This document shows positions 1-7,981 of a DNA stretch of 64,000 nucleotides, piece by piece (position 1 is the first letter of the stretch; each line of letters begins with the position of its first letter). The position numbers were made by a program, and so were the translations under genes. The notes under the pieces were generated by a model. It made no database searches. It saw only the letters and a list, made by a program, of their open reading frames with translations, and had not been told where the DNA came from. Source of the DNA: Tsukamurella sp040611135 (lineage in GTDB: Bacteria; Actinomycetota; Actinomycetes; Mycobacteriales; Mycobacteriaceae); NCBI RefSeq assembly GCF_040611135.1, contig NZ_JBEXNL010000004.1, forward strand, positions 272,523 to 336,522. Direction: 5' to 3'.

Positions 1-277
1 CCAGGCGAACGGACGTCTCGTCCGGGCCGTGCGCGGCTATCTCGTGGAACATCGCCGTGGGGTCGAACGGGACGACGAGGCAGGCGTGGAAGAGCTGTTC
101 CTTCGTGCCGAAGAAGCGGTGTACCAGGGCCGCGTCGACCCCCGCGGCCGCAGCGATCGCGCGGACCGATGTGTCCGGATAGCCGCGTTCGGCGAACAAG
201 GTCCGCGCCTGCGCCAGGATCTCCGCGCGAGTGTCCGACTTGCCGGGGCGCCGCCCCGTCCGTCCCGTGTTCGCCAC
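1..277 (-). CDS. TetR/AcrR family regulator, N-terminal part (runs off the window)
   Basis: The reverse strand from a GTG at 277 reads a typical TetR DNA-binding domain: TRAEILAQARTLFAERGY, then TSVRAIAAAAGVDAALVHRFF and GTKEQLF. This is helix 1, the helix-turn-helix and the conserved aromatic/KEQL end. The gene continues past base 1, so its ligand-binding domain is not visible. Two inverted repeats with 8-base spacers lie just upstream (288-311 and 333-354), as expected for autoregulation. Target genes and ligand are unknown. The call of family is firm; the exact start (GTG 277) is the only good one after the in-frame region opens. Confidence 0.85.
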   Translation of the reverse strand, partial: MANTGRTGRRPGKSDTRAEILAQARTLFAERGYPDTSVRAIAAAAGVDAALVHRFFGTKEQLFHACLVVPFDPTAMFHEIAAHGPDETSVRL

Positions 278-287
278 GCGCCCTCCC

Positions 288-354
288 TGAAGTCACCAAC
301 TGATGACTTCAATGCAAGGGAGTCGGCGCGACGAAGTCAACACTGGATGACTTA
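288..354. promoter_or_regulatory. Paired TetR-type operators
   Basis: Two inverted repeats share the half-site AAGTCA: TGAAGTCA (288-295) with TGACTTCA (304-311), and GAAGTCA (333-339) with TGACTTA (348-354). Both have 8-base spacers and their centres are 44 bp apart, about four helical turns. They lie directly upstream of the TetR start at 277, so they are probably its own operators. Binding is inferred. Confidence 0.6.
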
Positions 355-441
355 TGGGTGCAGAGGGCGCGCAGGCGCACCCCGCGGCATGCCGCGGGGT
401 CGGGCGGAGTGGGGGTGTCGTCGGCGCTCGGCGGGGAGCGG

Positions 442-1209
442 CTACGCGGGGGCGGTGAGGACCAGCGGACCGTCCTCGGTGATCGCGACGGTGTGCTCGC
501 TGTGCGCGGCGCGGGAACCGTCGGCGGAGCGCAGGGTCCAGCCGTCCGGATCGAAGACGATCTTGTCGGTGGTGGCGCAGAACCAGGGCTCCAGCGCCAG
601 CGTCGTCCCCGTCTGCAGGAGCATGCCCTTGCGGGCTTTGCCGGTGTTCGGCACGTGCGGGTCCTCGTGCATCGTCCGGCCCAGGCCGTGGCCGCCGAAC
701 TGCGTGTTCACCGGGTAGCCGTACGCCTTCGCCACCTCGCCGATCGCCGCGGAGACCGTGCCCAGCTTGGTACCCGGGCGCATGTGGTCGATCGCGGCAT
801 CGAGCGCCTCGCGCGTGGCCCGGATGAGCCGCGTGTCCTCCTCGCGCGCCGTGCCCACGCTCACGCTGCGGGCGGCGTCCGCGACCCAGCCGTCGATCGA
901 CACCGCGATGTCCACGGTGAGCAGGTCGCCGTCCTCGAAGACGTACTCGTACGGAAGTCCGTGCAGGCAGGCGTCGTTGACCGACAGGCAGGTCACGTTG
1001 CGGAACGGGCCGCTGCCGAAGGACGGCGCGTAGTCCCAGTAGCAGGAGGCGGCGCCGCGGTCCTCGATCATCGTCCGCGCGCGGTACTCGAGCTCCATGA
1101 GGTTCATCCCGGGCTCGGCCATCGTGGTCAGCTCCTCGAGGAGCTCGGCGATGAAGATGCCGGTGGTGCGCATCTTCGCGATCTCGGCGGGGGTTTTGAG
1201 CTCCATCAT
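442..1209 (-). CDS. map: Type I methionine aminopeptidase
   Basis: Removes the initiator methionine from nascent proteins in the cytoplasm. The 255-residue product lacks the N-terminal zinc-finger or SH3-binding extension of longer forms. Expected active-site residues are present: His83 (CLHGLPYE), metal ligands Asp100 and Asp111, His174 (FGGHGLGRTMHEDPHVPN), Glu207 (LALEPWF) and Glu239 (SEHTVAITEDG). It is transcribed just after a small XRE regulator, 19 bases away. The gap holds the perfect palindrome TGGTATTAAAATACCA, which overlaps the start codon and a possible -10 (TATTTT), suggesting a leaderless, regulated mRNA. Mycobacteriales often carry more than one map gene, so this may be the accessory copy. 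Confidence 0.93.
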   Translation of the reverse strand: MMELKTPAEIAKMRTTGIFIAELLEELTTMAEPGMNLMELEYRARTMIEDRGAASCYWDYAPSFGSGPFRNVTCLSVNDACLHGLPYEYVFEDGDLLTVDIAVSIDGWVADAARSVSVGTAREEDTRLIRATREALDAAIDHMRPGTKLGTVSAAIGEVAKAYGYPVNTQFGGHGLGRTMHEDPHVPNTGKARKGMLLQTGTTLALEPWFCATTDKIVFDPDGWTLRSADGSRAAHSEHTVAITEDGPLVLTAPA

Positions 1210-1224
1210 GGTATTAAAATACCA
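1209..1224. promoter_or_regulatory. 16-bp perfect palindrome at the map start
   Basis: TGGTATTAAAATACCA is a perfect, AT-rich palindrome in very GC-rich surroundings. It sits between the XRE regulator stop and the map ATG. On the minus strand it contains TATTTT six bases before the ATG, which fits a -10 box for leaderless transcription. It is a good candidate binding site for the XRE protein encoded immediately upstream. Confidence 0.55.
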
Positions 1225-1228
1225 CGCG

Positions 1229-1495
1229 CTAACCGGTGGGGCTGAACCGCTCCGCGTCGAGGTATTCCGCCGCCAGCCCGTCCAGGGGTTCGCCGAGCAC
1301 AGCCGCCAGCGCGACGACGGTGCCGAACGCGGGGGTCGCCATCCGGCCGGTCTCGATCTTGCGCAGCGTCTCCGGCGAGATCCCGGCCGCGCGCGCCACC
1401 TCGTCGGGCCTGCGGGCGCCGCGGGCCGTGCGCAGCCGAGCCCCGAGGCGCCGACCCGCGGCGATCTGTTCGGGGGTGAGGGGCTGCCGGACCAT
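1229..1495 (-). CDS. Small XRE-family (Cro/CI type) DNA-binding protein
   Basis: An 88-residue protein that is almost entirely one helix-turn-helix domain: RRLGARLRTARGARRPDEVA, then AAGISPETLRKIETGR and MATPAFGTVVALAAVLGEPL. The ISPETLRKIETGR segment is the recognition helix and following turn typical of XRE proteins. It precedes map on the same strand with 19 bases between them, so the two are likely linked in expression. A sensible reading is local repression of map and of itself. No ligand domain is present. A TACGCT hexamer six bases before the ATG suggests a leaderless start. Confidence 0.85.
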   Translation of the reverse strand: MVRQPLTPEQIAAGRRLGARLRTARGARRPDEVARAAGISPETLRKIETGRMATPAFGTVVALAAVLGEPLDGLAAEYLDAERFSPTG

Positions 1496-1524
1496 GGGCC
1501 CAGCGTAGCCCGTCGCGGGGCGCG

Positions 1525-2856
1525 TCAGTTCTTGGCGACGCTGTCGCCGGTCCGGCGACCGGAGGTGAAGGCGTAGACGGTGCCGTCGTTGCCGACGGTG
1601 ACCAGCTCACCGTCGGGCCCGATCGAGACGCCCGAGGCGGACTTGACCGAGTCCGGCAGGTCGAAGGTGCGCAGCGTCGTGCCGGTGTCCGTGCGGAACT
1701 CGATGAGCTGCGACTGCACGCCCGCCCAGGACCGGACGACCGCGTAACCGATGCCGCCGCGGATCTGCGTCGCCGGGGAGATCATCGCCACGTCGGTGCG
1801 TTTGAACACCTCGCGGGCGCTGCTCCCCTCGTCCTGCAGTGCGATGAACGATGCGCGCTGCAGGCCGGGCGCGGCCGTGATGATGGTCCCGTCCGGCGAG
1901 ACCGACGGGGGCAGCGTGTTCTGGTACCCGAGGTCGTGGGTCCACTTCGTGGCGCCGGTCTTCGCGTCGAGCGCGGCCAGCTTCTTGCCCCGCAGGTTCA
2001 CGTACAGCGTGGACCGGTCCGCCGAGAGCGCGGGCGAGCCGACGGCACCGTCGGGCAGGTCCTTGCGCTCCCACGCGTAGCGCAGGTCGTGCCTGCTTCC
2101 GGTCTTGCCGTAGTCGACCGCCGTCACCTTCGACGGTGCGCCGTTCGTTCCGCCGACGACGACGTACGCGCGCTCGGCGCTCGTGTCGACGGCGGGCGGC
2201 CCGGAGACGGGGCAACCGGGCCCGTTGGTCGCACAGTCCGCGATCCCGCCGCCGTTGTCGTTGGCGGAGACCTCCGGGAGCAGGCCGATCGCGGCGCCGG
2301 CGGCGGTCCCGTCGTGCGAGTCGACGAGCACCATCTGCCCGAGGTGCGTGACCGCGAGGACGGTGTTGTCGCCCGCGAGCTTGATCCACAGGGGCGTGCC
2401 CGCCGTGGGGTAGCGCCAGCGGACCTGATTGTCGGGGTTGAAGCTGTAGAGCCAGCCGGGGACGCCGAGGTAGGTGTACTCGAATTGGTCCACGACGGGT
2501 GCCTGCAGGTCGGCGCCCGCGGCGTCGCGCCGGCAGTAGGTCTTGCGGCCCACGGTGAGCTCGAGGCTGAAGGTGGTGCACCCGGCGTCGGTGCGGGCGG
2601 TCACGGACAGGACACCGCGATTGGAGATGGCCGGCGCCGCCGTGTTGGGGCCGGCGAGGTCGCGGGTCCAGGCCGGGACGAGCGACGACGCGGCGTCCCG
2701 GTCGGCGTAGGAGTTGTTGCGGGAGTCGCCGTACATGCCGGGCCAGGCGGCGGAATCGTCCGCGTACACCCAGGTGGTGTCCGGCGTGCACGAGGCCAGG
2801 ACCGCTGCGGCGGCCACCGTCGCGCCCAGCGTGCGCGCGCGCCTACCCAACCGCAT
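1525..2856 (-). CDS. PQQ-like beta-propeller lipoprotein
   Basis: About 443 residues. The start at 2856 gives an export signal, MRLGRRARTLGATVAAAAVL followed by ASC, a lipobox with Cys about residue 22, so the protein is probably a lipoprotein facing the cell wall. A longer reading from 2973 would bury this signal and was rejected; AGGAG precedes 2856. The body shows repeated WxxDL/GATKWTHDLG-like blades (for example LAALDAKTGATKWTHDLG) characteristic of PQQ/BamB-type propellers, without catalytic residues that would prove PQQ binding. It resembles M. tuberculosis Rv3035 in position and type. Function is unknown, perhaps scaffolding or envelope assembly. Confidence 0.8.
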   Translation of the reverse strand: MRLGRRARTLGATVAAAAVLASCTPDTTWVYADDSAAWPGMYGDSRNNSYADRDAASSLVPAWTRDLAGPNTAAPAISNRGVLSVTARTDAGCTTFSLELTVGRKTYCRRDAAGADLQAPVVDQFEYTYLGVPGWLYSFNPDNQVRWRYPTAGTPLWIKLAGDNTVLAVTHLGQMVLVDSHDGTAAGAAIGLLPEVSANDNGGGIADCATNGPGCPVSGPPAVDTSAERAYVVVGGTNGAPSKVTAVDYGKTGSRHDLRYAWERKDLPDGAVGSPALSADRSTLYVNLRGKKLAALDAKTGATKWTHDLGYQNTLPPSVSPDGTIITAAPGLQRASFIALQDEGSSAREVFKRTDVAMISPATQIRGGIGYAVVRSWAGVQSQLIEFRTDTGTTLRTFDLPDSVKSASGVSIGPDGELVTVGNDGTVYAFTSGRRTGDSVAKN

Positions 2857-2962
2857 GTGTCTCCTCTGCTCGACCTGTGCCTCGGACGTCCGGCCGCCCC
2901 ACAGACTAGCGCGGGAGGCGTACCGGACCTGCGGGGCGCACCCGCCGGATAGGCTCGCGGGC

Positions 2963-3715
2963 ATGACGAGCATGTGGAACGCCCCGTATCGATCGCGGTG
3001 GCGGCACGCCCGGCAGGCCGATCAGCAGGCGCGGTTCCTGACGCCCGCGTCGTTGCGCTGGGTACTCAAGAACAAGGCGTACACGCCGTGGTACCTGGTG
3101 CGGTACTTCCGTCTGCTGAAGTTCCGGCTGGCCAACCCGCACATCGTGCTCAAGGGCATGGTCTTCCTCGGCAAGAACGTCGAGATCCACGCGACGCCGG
3201 GCCTCGGCCGGATGGAGATCGGCCGGTGGGTGCACATCGGCGACTCGAACAAGATCCGCTGCCACGAGGGCTCGCTGCGCATCGGCGACAAATCGGTCTT
3301 CGGTCGCGACAACGTGGTCAACTGCTACCTCGACATCGAGTTCGGCCCGGCGTCGCTCGTCGCGGACTGGTGCTACATCTGCGACTTCGACCACAAGATG
3401 GACGACATCAACATCCCCATCAAGGACCAGGGCATCGTCAAGGGCCCCGTCCGGATCGGCGGCGACACCTGGGTCGGCACGAAGGTCACGGTCACGCGCA
3501 ACACCCTCATCGGGCACGGCACGGTCCTCGGCGCGCATGCCGTGGTCCGCGGCGAGATCCCGCCCTACTCGATCGCCGTCGGATCGCCCGCGCGCGTGGT
3601 CAAGAACCGCAAGGACATGTGGGAGGCGTCGATCGCCGAGCGCGCCGAGCTCGAGCGCGCCCTCGCCGACATCGAGCGCAAGAAGGCCGAGGCCCGCGGA
3701 CTGCCCGCAGAATGA
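2963..3715 (+). CDS. Left-handed beta-helix (hexapeptide) acyltransferase
   Basis: A 250-residue transferase with hexapeptide repeats through the middle and C-terminal half (MEIGRWVHIGDSNKIRCHEG, LRIGDKSVFGRDNVVN, VRIGGDTWVGTKVTV, NTLIGHGTVLGAHAVV) and the C-terminal IPPYSIAVGSPARVVKNR typical of the acetyltransferase family. It most likely moves an acetyl or short acyl group from CoA to a sugar hydroxyl. It is divergent from the propeller lipoprotein. The gene matches the position of M. tuberculosis Rv3034c, next to the methylglucose lipopolysaccharide genes, which supports a role in acylating that polysaccharide. Start 2963 was preferred over an upstream extension that would overlap the divergent gene. 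Confidence 0.85.
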   Translation: MTSMWNAPYRSRWRHARQADQQARFLTPASLRWVLKNKAYTPWYLVRYFRLLKFRLANPHIVLKGMVFLGKNVEIHATPGLGRMEIGRWVHIGDSNKIRCHEGSLRIGDKSVFGRDNVVNCYLDIEFGPASLVADWCYICDFDHKMDDINIPIKDQGIVKGPVRIGGDTWVGTKVTVTRNTLIGHGTVLGAHAVVRGEIPPYSIAVGSPARVVKNRKDMWEASIAERAELERALADIERKKAEARGLPAE

Positions 3716-3799
3716 TCCACGCGGTGCGCCCACCGACGACCTGAACTCGTCAGTGGGCCGTGCAACCCTGCAGTGACGTCGCAAGGCGAGGGGGAGATC

Positions 3800-4093
3800 A
3801 TGACGATGCCGGTGATGAGCGATCGTTTGTACACCTTCGACGAGCGGTGTGAGCTTCCCGAGGACGAGCGACTGAAGATCGAGGTCGTCGAGCGGGCGCA
3901 CCCTGTCACCCAGGGGATACGCCTTTCATCAGCGCGCGCTGCACCGGTTGCCGGCCTGCTTGGAGGAGGATCTGCCGCGCCGATTGGCGCCGCTCGCCGA
4001 GGTCGAAGTCATGGGGAGTTCGCGGGCGTCCAGGTGCTGAATGTCGCAGGGCACCCGGTCAGACTGGATCTGACGGCGCTGACCAGGCGATAG
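3800..4093 (+). pseudogene. Uma2-family (DUF820) nuclease relic
   Basis: After a clear ribosome site (AGGCGAGGGGGAG) the frame starts MTMPVMSDRLYTFDERCELP and EDERLKIEVVE, the usual N-terminus of Uma2-family PD-(D/E)XK proteins. Around 3900-3913 the family match moves to another frame, reading AFHQRALHRLPACLEEDLP and RRLAPLAEVEV to a stop at 4038-4040. The first frame then supplies the family-like end HPVRLDLTALTRR before a stop near 4093. Total length is about half that of a Uma2 protein, so the middle, including the catalytic region, has been lost. The gene is broken by at least one frameshift plus a deletion. It lies next to the DUF222/HNH gene in an accessory patch. Confidence 0.7.
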
Positions 4094-4130
4094 GGCGTTC
4101 GTCGCGTAGGTCGTCGCGTCCCAGTGGGTG

Positions 4131-6506
4131 TCAGAAGGGCGGTGGGGCGTCATCCGAGGGCCGGGGCGGCGGCGCGGGTGGGGCGCCCAGGGCTGCGGTG
4201 ATCCGCTGTTCGACGGTGCTTTCGGCGCGTTTCGCGGCGTCGGCGAGGGCGATGTCCTGGGCGGCGGCGTCGGCGTACTGCTCGCGGAGTTGTTGTCGGC
4301 GGGCGTGTTCGCGTTGCAGGCGAGTGAGTCCGCCGGGCTGCGGCGAGCCATCCCGGTCCTGACCCCGCCCCCGACCGGCACCCTGGTCCCCGCTCTCGGG
4401 GCGGGTCCAGTCGATGCGGGCCAGGTCGGGGAACAGAGCTAGGACGGTGCTCGTGGGGTCGACGATGTAGCGGCGTTGGTCGGGTGCGGTCCAGAGGATT
4501 CGGCCGTCGGGCAGTCGGGCGTCGACCCATTCGCCGCGGGTCTTGACGTGGTGGTGTTCGATGCACAGCGGTTGCATGCTGTCGGCGGTGGTCTGCCCTC
4601 CGGCGGTGGGGTCGTGGTGGTCGAACTCGGTGCCGTGATCGAGCTGGGCGCGTGCGGCGGGCCGGTTGCAGTACGCGAACACGCACCGCGGGTAGATCAG
4701 CCGTAGATAGCGGCGTAGGTCCGCGGTCGGTCGGTAACCCCGCGTGCCGTGCGCACGGGCCAGGTTCGGACGCACCCGGTCGATGGGCGGATCCACGCGA
4801 CCGGGACCGCGGTCGGCGAGTGGGCCCGCGGGACCGGGATCGAGACCGTCGGGGCGACCGGGACCGCCTCCCGTGCCATCAACCGGGCCGCCTTCACTCG
4901 GGCCGCCGTCACCTGGCCCGGGACCATCGTGGCCACCCGACCGGGGACCACCCGACCGGGGACCACCGGAATCGGGACCATGAGGCCCAGGATCGTCGGG
5001 GTCGGAATCATCCGGTCCAGGATCGTCGGGGTCGGAATCATCCGGTCCAGGATCGTCGGGGTCGGAATGGTCGGGGGTTTGGAGGTGGCGAACGATCTGC
5101 TTCCACTCGCGGCCCCACTGGATGTCGATCACGCCGGGCGGGAACGGTCGTCCCCACCGCGCGGCCCCACCACCGAAGCCAGCGTTGGAGTTGGAGTCGG
5201 AGTCGGCGGCAGCGGCGAGGTCGTTCGACTCCTCGGCGGGGATGTCCTGGCCGTCGAAGTCGGCCGAATCGGAGACCCCCTCATCGGCGTCCTCGATGCC
5301 GGGGATCACCTCGCCGGAGATCTCTTCGTCCGGGATTCGTTGCCCGAACGGCCGGATTCTGGCATCGTCGCGGGCGACGAGTTCCCGTGCGTGGTCTGCG
5401 GTGATCGGCCCGTATCCGATCAGGTACCCCAGACCCCCGCCCTCAGCGGCCCGCCCGGCGGCGGTATCGCGGGCGGGCTCACCCTCGGGCTCCTCGGCCT
5501 GGTCCACGGCAGCAGCATCTGCGGTGGGCTCGGCAGCGTCAGCAGCAGCGGCGGTGGTGTCGACGGCAGGCACCGCGGGGGTGGGGAGGTCACGTTCGTT
5601 GAGGACCACGTTGATCATCGTGATGAACCGGGTGATGACACCGTCGGCGTCGGGTTCCCCCGCGTAGCAGGCACGCTGGTAACGGCACCCCTCGGATTCG
5701 CATTCACACCCCAGCGTGGAGTACCCGCGTAGCAGTTGCATGAACCCGTCGGACTGGCGTTGCGGCACCGACCTGGGGTCGTCATCACACACCGTCGTCG
5801 CGATGTGCTCCACCCGCGCGCGCAGCTCCTGCTGCTCGGCTGCGGGCAGCATGGCGAACACCGCGCCCATTCCGTCGGCTTCCGGTCGGAATGTGATCCG
5901 CCGGTCCTGCTCGGCCAACCGTCGACGTTTCTCTGCCGCGTCGGGGTCCAGTTGCTTCGTGATCAGGTCCGCCGCTTCCCGCAATGCGGGCAGCGATAGC
6001 ACTTCCAGCTCCCTGGAGAGTCGTTCGGCGAGTGTTTCGTCGAACTGTCGCGCCTGCGGGTCGGTGAGAACCCGCGCGCGTCCCAGCGCGGTTTCCGCTG
6101 CTTTCGGGGACAGCGCGTTCTCCCCGACCAGTGCGAGCAGCCGTGGGGTGCGTTCGACCAGCCCGATCGCGGTTGCGATCGCGTGTTCGGCGGCGGCGGG
6201 CCCGACGCGCAGCAGCATCATTACCTGTGCTTTGAGCGCCGATTCCGCCGCGTTGAGCCGACGCCGCGCCGCCACCATATCGCTGTACGCCAACGCCCCT
6301 TCAGTTGCGAGATACTCCGCTTCGTCATCGGCGTACATCACGCGCTGCAGCGCGTACAGGCCCGTCATCGTGCGGCAGTACGCCACACCCTCGAACCGTC
6401 GATGCTCGAACAGAACCTCCGAAACGCCACGCTCGCCGGAAACATCAGCGAGCCCCTGGGGGAGTAATTCCCCAGGTAGACTGCGTAATGCCTCCGGTAT
6501 GGCCAT
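4131..6506 (-). CDS. DUF222 / HNH endonuclease domain protein (13E12 family)
   Basis: A 791-residue protein. The N-terminal 300 residues are a DUF222 helical domain (LNAAESALKAQVMMLLRVGP, ALSPKAAETALGRARVLTDP). The middle, about 310-600, is low complexity, rich in Asp, Pro and Gly, with tandem PDDSDPDDPG units. The C-terminus has an HNH nuclease core: YPRCVFAYCNRPA, AQLDHGTEFDHH, then MQPLCIEHHHVKTRGEW. These genes are multi-copy in Mycobacteriales and tend to lie in variable regions; their biological role is not established. It is unusually long because of the acidic linker. It separates the acyltransferase from the glycosyltransferase of the polysaccharide locus, together with the broken Uma2 gene. 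Confidence 0.88.
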   Translation of the reverse strand: MAIPEALRSLPGELLPQGLADVSGERGVSEVLFEHRRFEGVAYCRTMTGLYALQRVMYADDEAEYLATEGALAYSDMVAARRRLNAAESALKAQVMMLLRVGPAAAEHAIATAIGLVERTPRLLALVGENALSPKAAETALGRARVLTDPQARQFDETLAERLSRELEVLSLPALREAADLITKQLDPDAAEKRRRLAEQDRRITFRPEADGMGAVFAMLPAAEQQELRARVEHIATTVCDDDPRSVPQRQSDGFMQLLRGYSTLGCECESEGCRYQRACYAGEPDADGVITRFITMINVVLNERDLPTPAVPAVDTTAAAADAAEPTADAAAVDQAEEPEGEPARDTAAGRAAEGGGLGYLIGYGPITADHARELVARDDARIRPFGQRIPDEEISGEVIPGIEDADEGVSDSADFDGQDIPAEESNDLAAAADSDSNSNAGFGGGAARWGRPFPPGVIDIQWGREWKQIVRHLQTPDHSDPDDPGPDDSDPDDPGPDDSDPDDPGPHGPDSGGPRSGGPRSGGHDGPGPGDGGPSEGGPVDGTGGGPGRPDGLDPGPAGPLADRGPGRVDPPIDRVRPNLARAHGTRGYRPTADLRRYLRLIYPRCVFAYCNRPAARAQLDHGTEFDHHDPTAGGQTTADSMQPLCIEHHHVKTRGEWVDARLPDGRILWTAPDQRRYIVDPTSTVLALFPDLARIDWTRPESGDQGAGRGRGQDRDGSPQPGGLTRLQREHARRQQLREQYADAAAQDIALADAAKRAESTVEQRITAALGAPPAPPPRPSDDAPPPF
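4991..5068. repeat. 30-bp tandem repeat inside the DUF222/HNH gene
   Basis: A 30-base unit beginning GATCGTCGGGGTCGGAATCA is repeated at 4991-5020 and 5021-5050, with an 18-base partial third copy. It encodes the acidic PDDSDPDDPG units of the linker. This is a coding minisatellite that can expand or contract by whole codons. Confidence 0.9.
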
Positions 6507-6663
6507 ACCTTCATGGTACGCCCGTCTGGGCGATCATGCCACCGTGAATCGAACGAAGTTGCGGCGGGCGACCACTGGTAAAGGGGTCATGAATCGACGG
6601 TGCCACAAGGTTTTCGATCGTGCATCTTTTGCTGGTCAGTACGTCGATCCGCCGGAGACGCGC

Positions 6664-7980
6664 CTACACCGGGTTGGTGGGGTCCCGCTCGGGGAGCGGC
6701 CGCTCGTCGATCACGCGCCGCCCGAGCGGCGTGCGCGGCCGGCGCTTCGCGGCGAGGTAGACCTGCGCGGTCTCGCGCGCCACGGCGTCCCAGGTCAACT
6801 CCTCGACCTCGGCGCGCGCTGCGGCGGCCCGACGGTGCGCCGCGGCCGGATCGTCGAGAACCTCGCGGATCGCCGCGGTCAGGCCCGGCACATCGGCGGG
6901 TTCGACGGACACGCCCGTTTCGCCGGTGCGGACGAAGTCGGCGAGTCCGCCCGCGGTGGTGGCGATGACGGGGATGCCGGTCGCGGCACCCTCGAGGGCG
7001 ACGATGCCGAAGGGCTCGTAGCGCGACGGGATCACGAGGGCGTCGGCCGAGTGCAGCTGCGCGACGAGTTCCTCGTGGTCGAGGGCGCCGGTGAACTCGA
7101 CCGCGCGCAGCACGCGGTGCTCGCGCGCGACCTCACGCAGCCACGCCGCCTGCGTGCCGTCGCCGGCCACCGTCAGCGTGGTCCCGGGGTGTGTGCGGCG
7201 CACCCGGGCCAGGGCGGCGACGAGGTCCTGCACGCCCTTCTCGTACTCCAGCCGGCCGACGTACAGCAGGCGGGGGGCGCCCCGTCGGGCCCCGGACCGC
7301 GCGGCCGAGGACCGGTCCCGGAACGGCCACAGCGACGAGTCGATGCCGTTCGCGATGGTGTGCAGCTGGGCGAGCCCGGGCCCGAACAGCCGGCCGACCT
7401 CGTCGGACATCGATCGCGAGCAGGTGATCACCGCGTCGGCCTCGTTGGCGAGCCACCACTCGGTGGAGTGCACCTGCCGGTTCACCGGGCCGGACACCCA
7501 GCCGCTGTGCCGGCCGGCCTCGGTGGCGTGGATCGTGGCGACGAGCGGCGTGTCGAAGGCCTCGGCGAGCCCGACGGCCGCGTGGGCCGCGAGCCAGTCG
7601 TGGGCGTGCACGACGTCGGGCACCCAGGGCCGCCCGACGGTGCCCGCGCCGTGCAGGGCGTCCTCGCCCGCGGTCGGGTTGTACCCGGCCAGGCGTAGCC
7701 CCGCGCGCAGCATCGAGTGCCCCATGGACAGCACCCACGGCATCATGTCCGTGCCGAAGTCCAGGGCCAGGGGGTCCTCGGCGGCCATGATCACGCGGAT
7801 GCCGTCGACCACGGTGTCCGAGGTGGGGTGGCTGCGCGGGTCGGTGCCGGTGGGCTGCCGGGAGACCACGACCACGTCGTGCCCCTGGTCGCGCAGCTGC
7901 AGCGCCAGGTGGTGGACGTGCCGGCCGAGGCCGCCGACGACGACCGGCGGGTACTCCCAGGAGACGAGCAGGACGCGCAT
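6664..7980 (-). CDS. GT4 alpha-glucosyltransferase, methylglucose lipopolysaccharide type
   Basis: A 438-residue retaining glycosyltransferase with two Rossmann halves. The N-terminus reads MRVLLVSWEYPPVVVGGLGR, the glycogen-synthase-like glycine loop. The C-terminal half has LLYVGRLEYEKGVQDLVAAL and the E-x7-E element PSRYEPFGIVALEGAATG. It should elongate alpha-1,4-glucan from a nucleotide sugar. It is the last gene of a three-gene operon with a GH57 enzyme and a methyltransferase; the stop-to-start gap is one base. The arrangement equals Rv3032-Rv3031-Rv3030 of M. tuberculosis, assigned to methylglucose lipopolysaccharide synthesis. Substrate choice is inferred from that synteny. Confidence 0.88.
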   Translation of the reverse strand: MRVLLVSWEYPPVVVGGLGRHVHHLALQLRDQGHDVVVVSRQPTGTDPRSHPTSDTVVDGIRVIMAAEDPLALDFGTDMMPWVLSMGHSMLRAGLRLAGYNPTAGEDALHGAGTVGRPWVPDVVHAHDWLAAHAAVGLAEAFDTPLVATIHATEAGRHSGWVSGPVNRQVHSTEWWLANEADAVITCSRSMSDEVGRLFGPGLAQLHTIANGIDSSLWPFRDRSSAARSGARRGAPRLLYVGRLEYEKGVQDLVAALARVRRTHPGTTLTVAGDGTQAAWLREVAREHRVLRAVEFTGALDHEELVAQLHSADALVIPSRYEPFGIVALEGAATGIPVIATTAGGLADFVRTGETGVSVEPADVPGLTAAIREVLDDPAAAHRRAAAARAEVEELTWDAVARETAQVYLAAKRRPRTPLGRRVIDERPLPERDPTNPV

Positions 7981-7981
7981 G

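Noticed and set aside
4991..5068. Short tandem repeats as a possible CRISPR array
   Set aside because: Units are adjacent with no spacers, inside a coding region, and encode an acidic linker.
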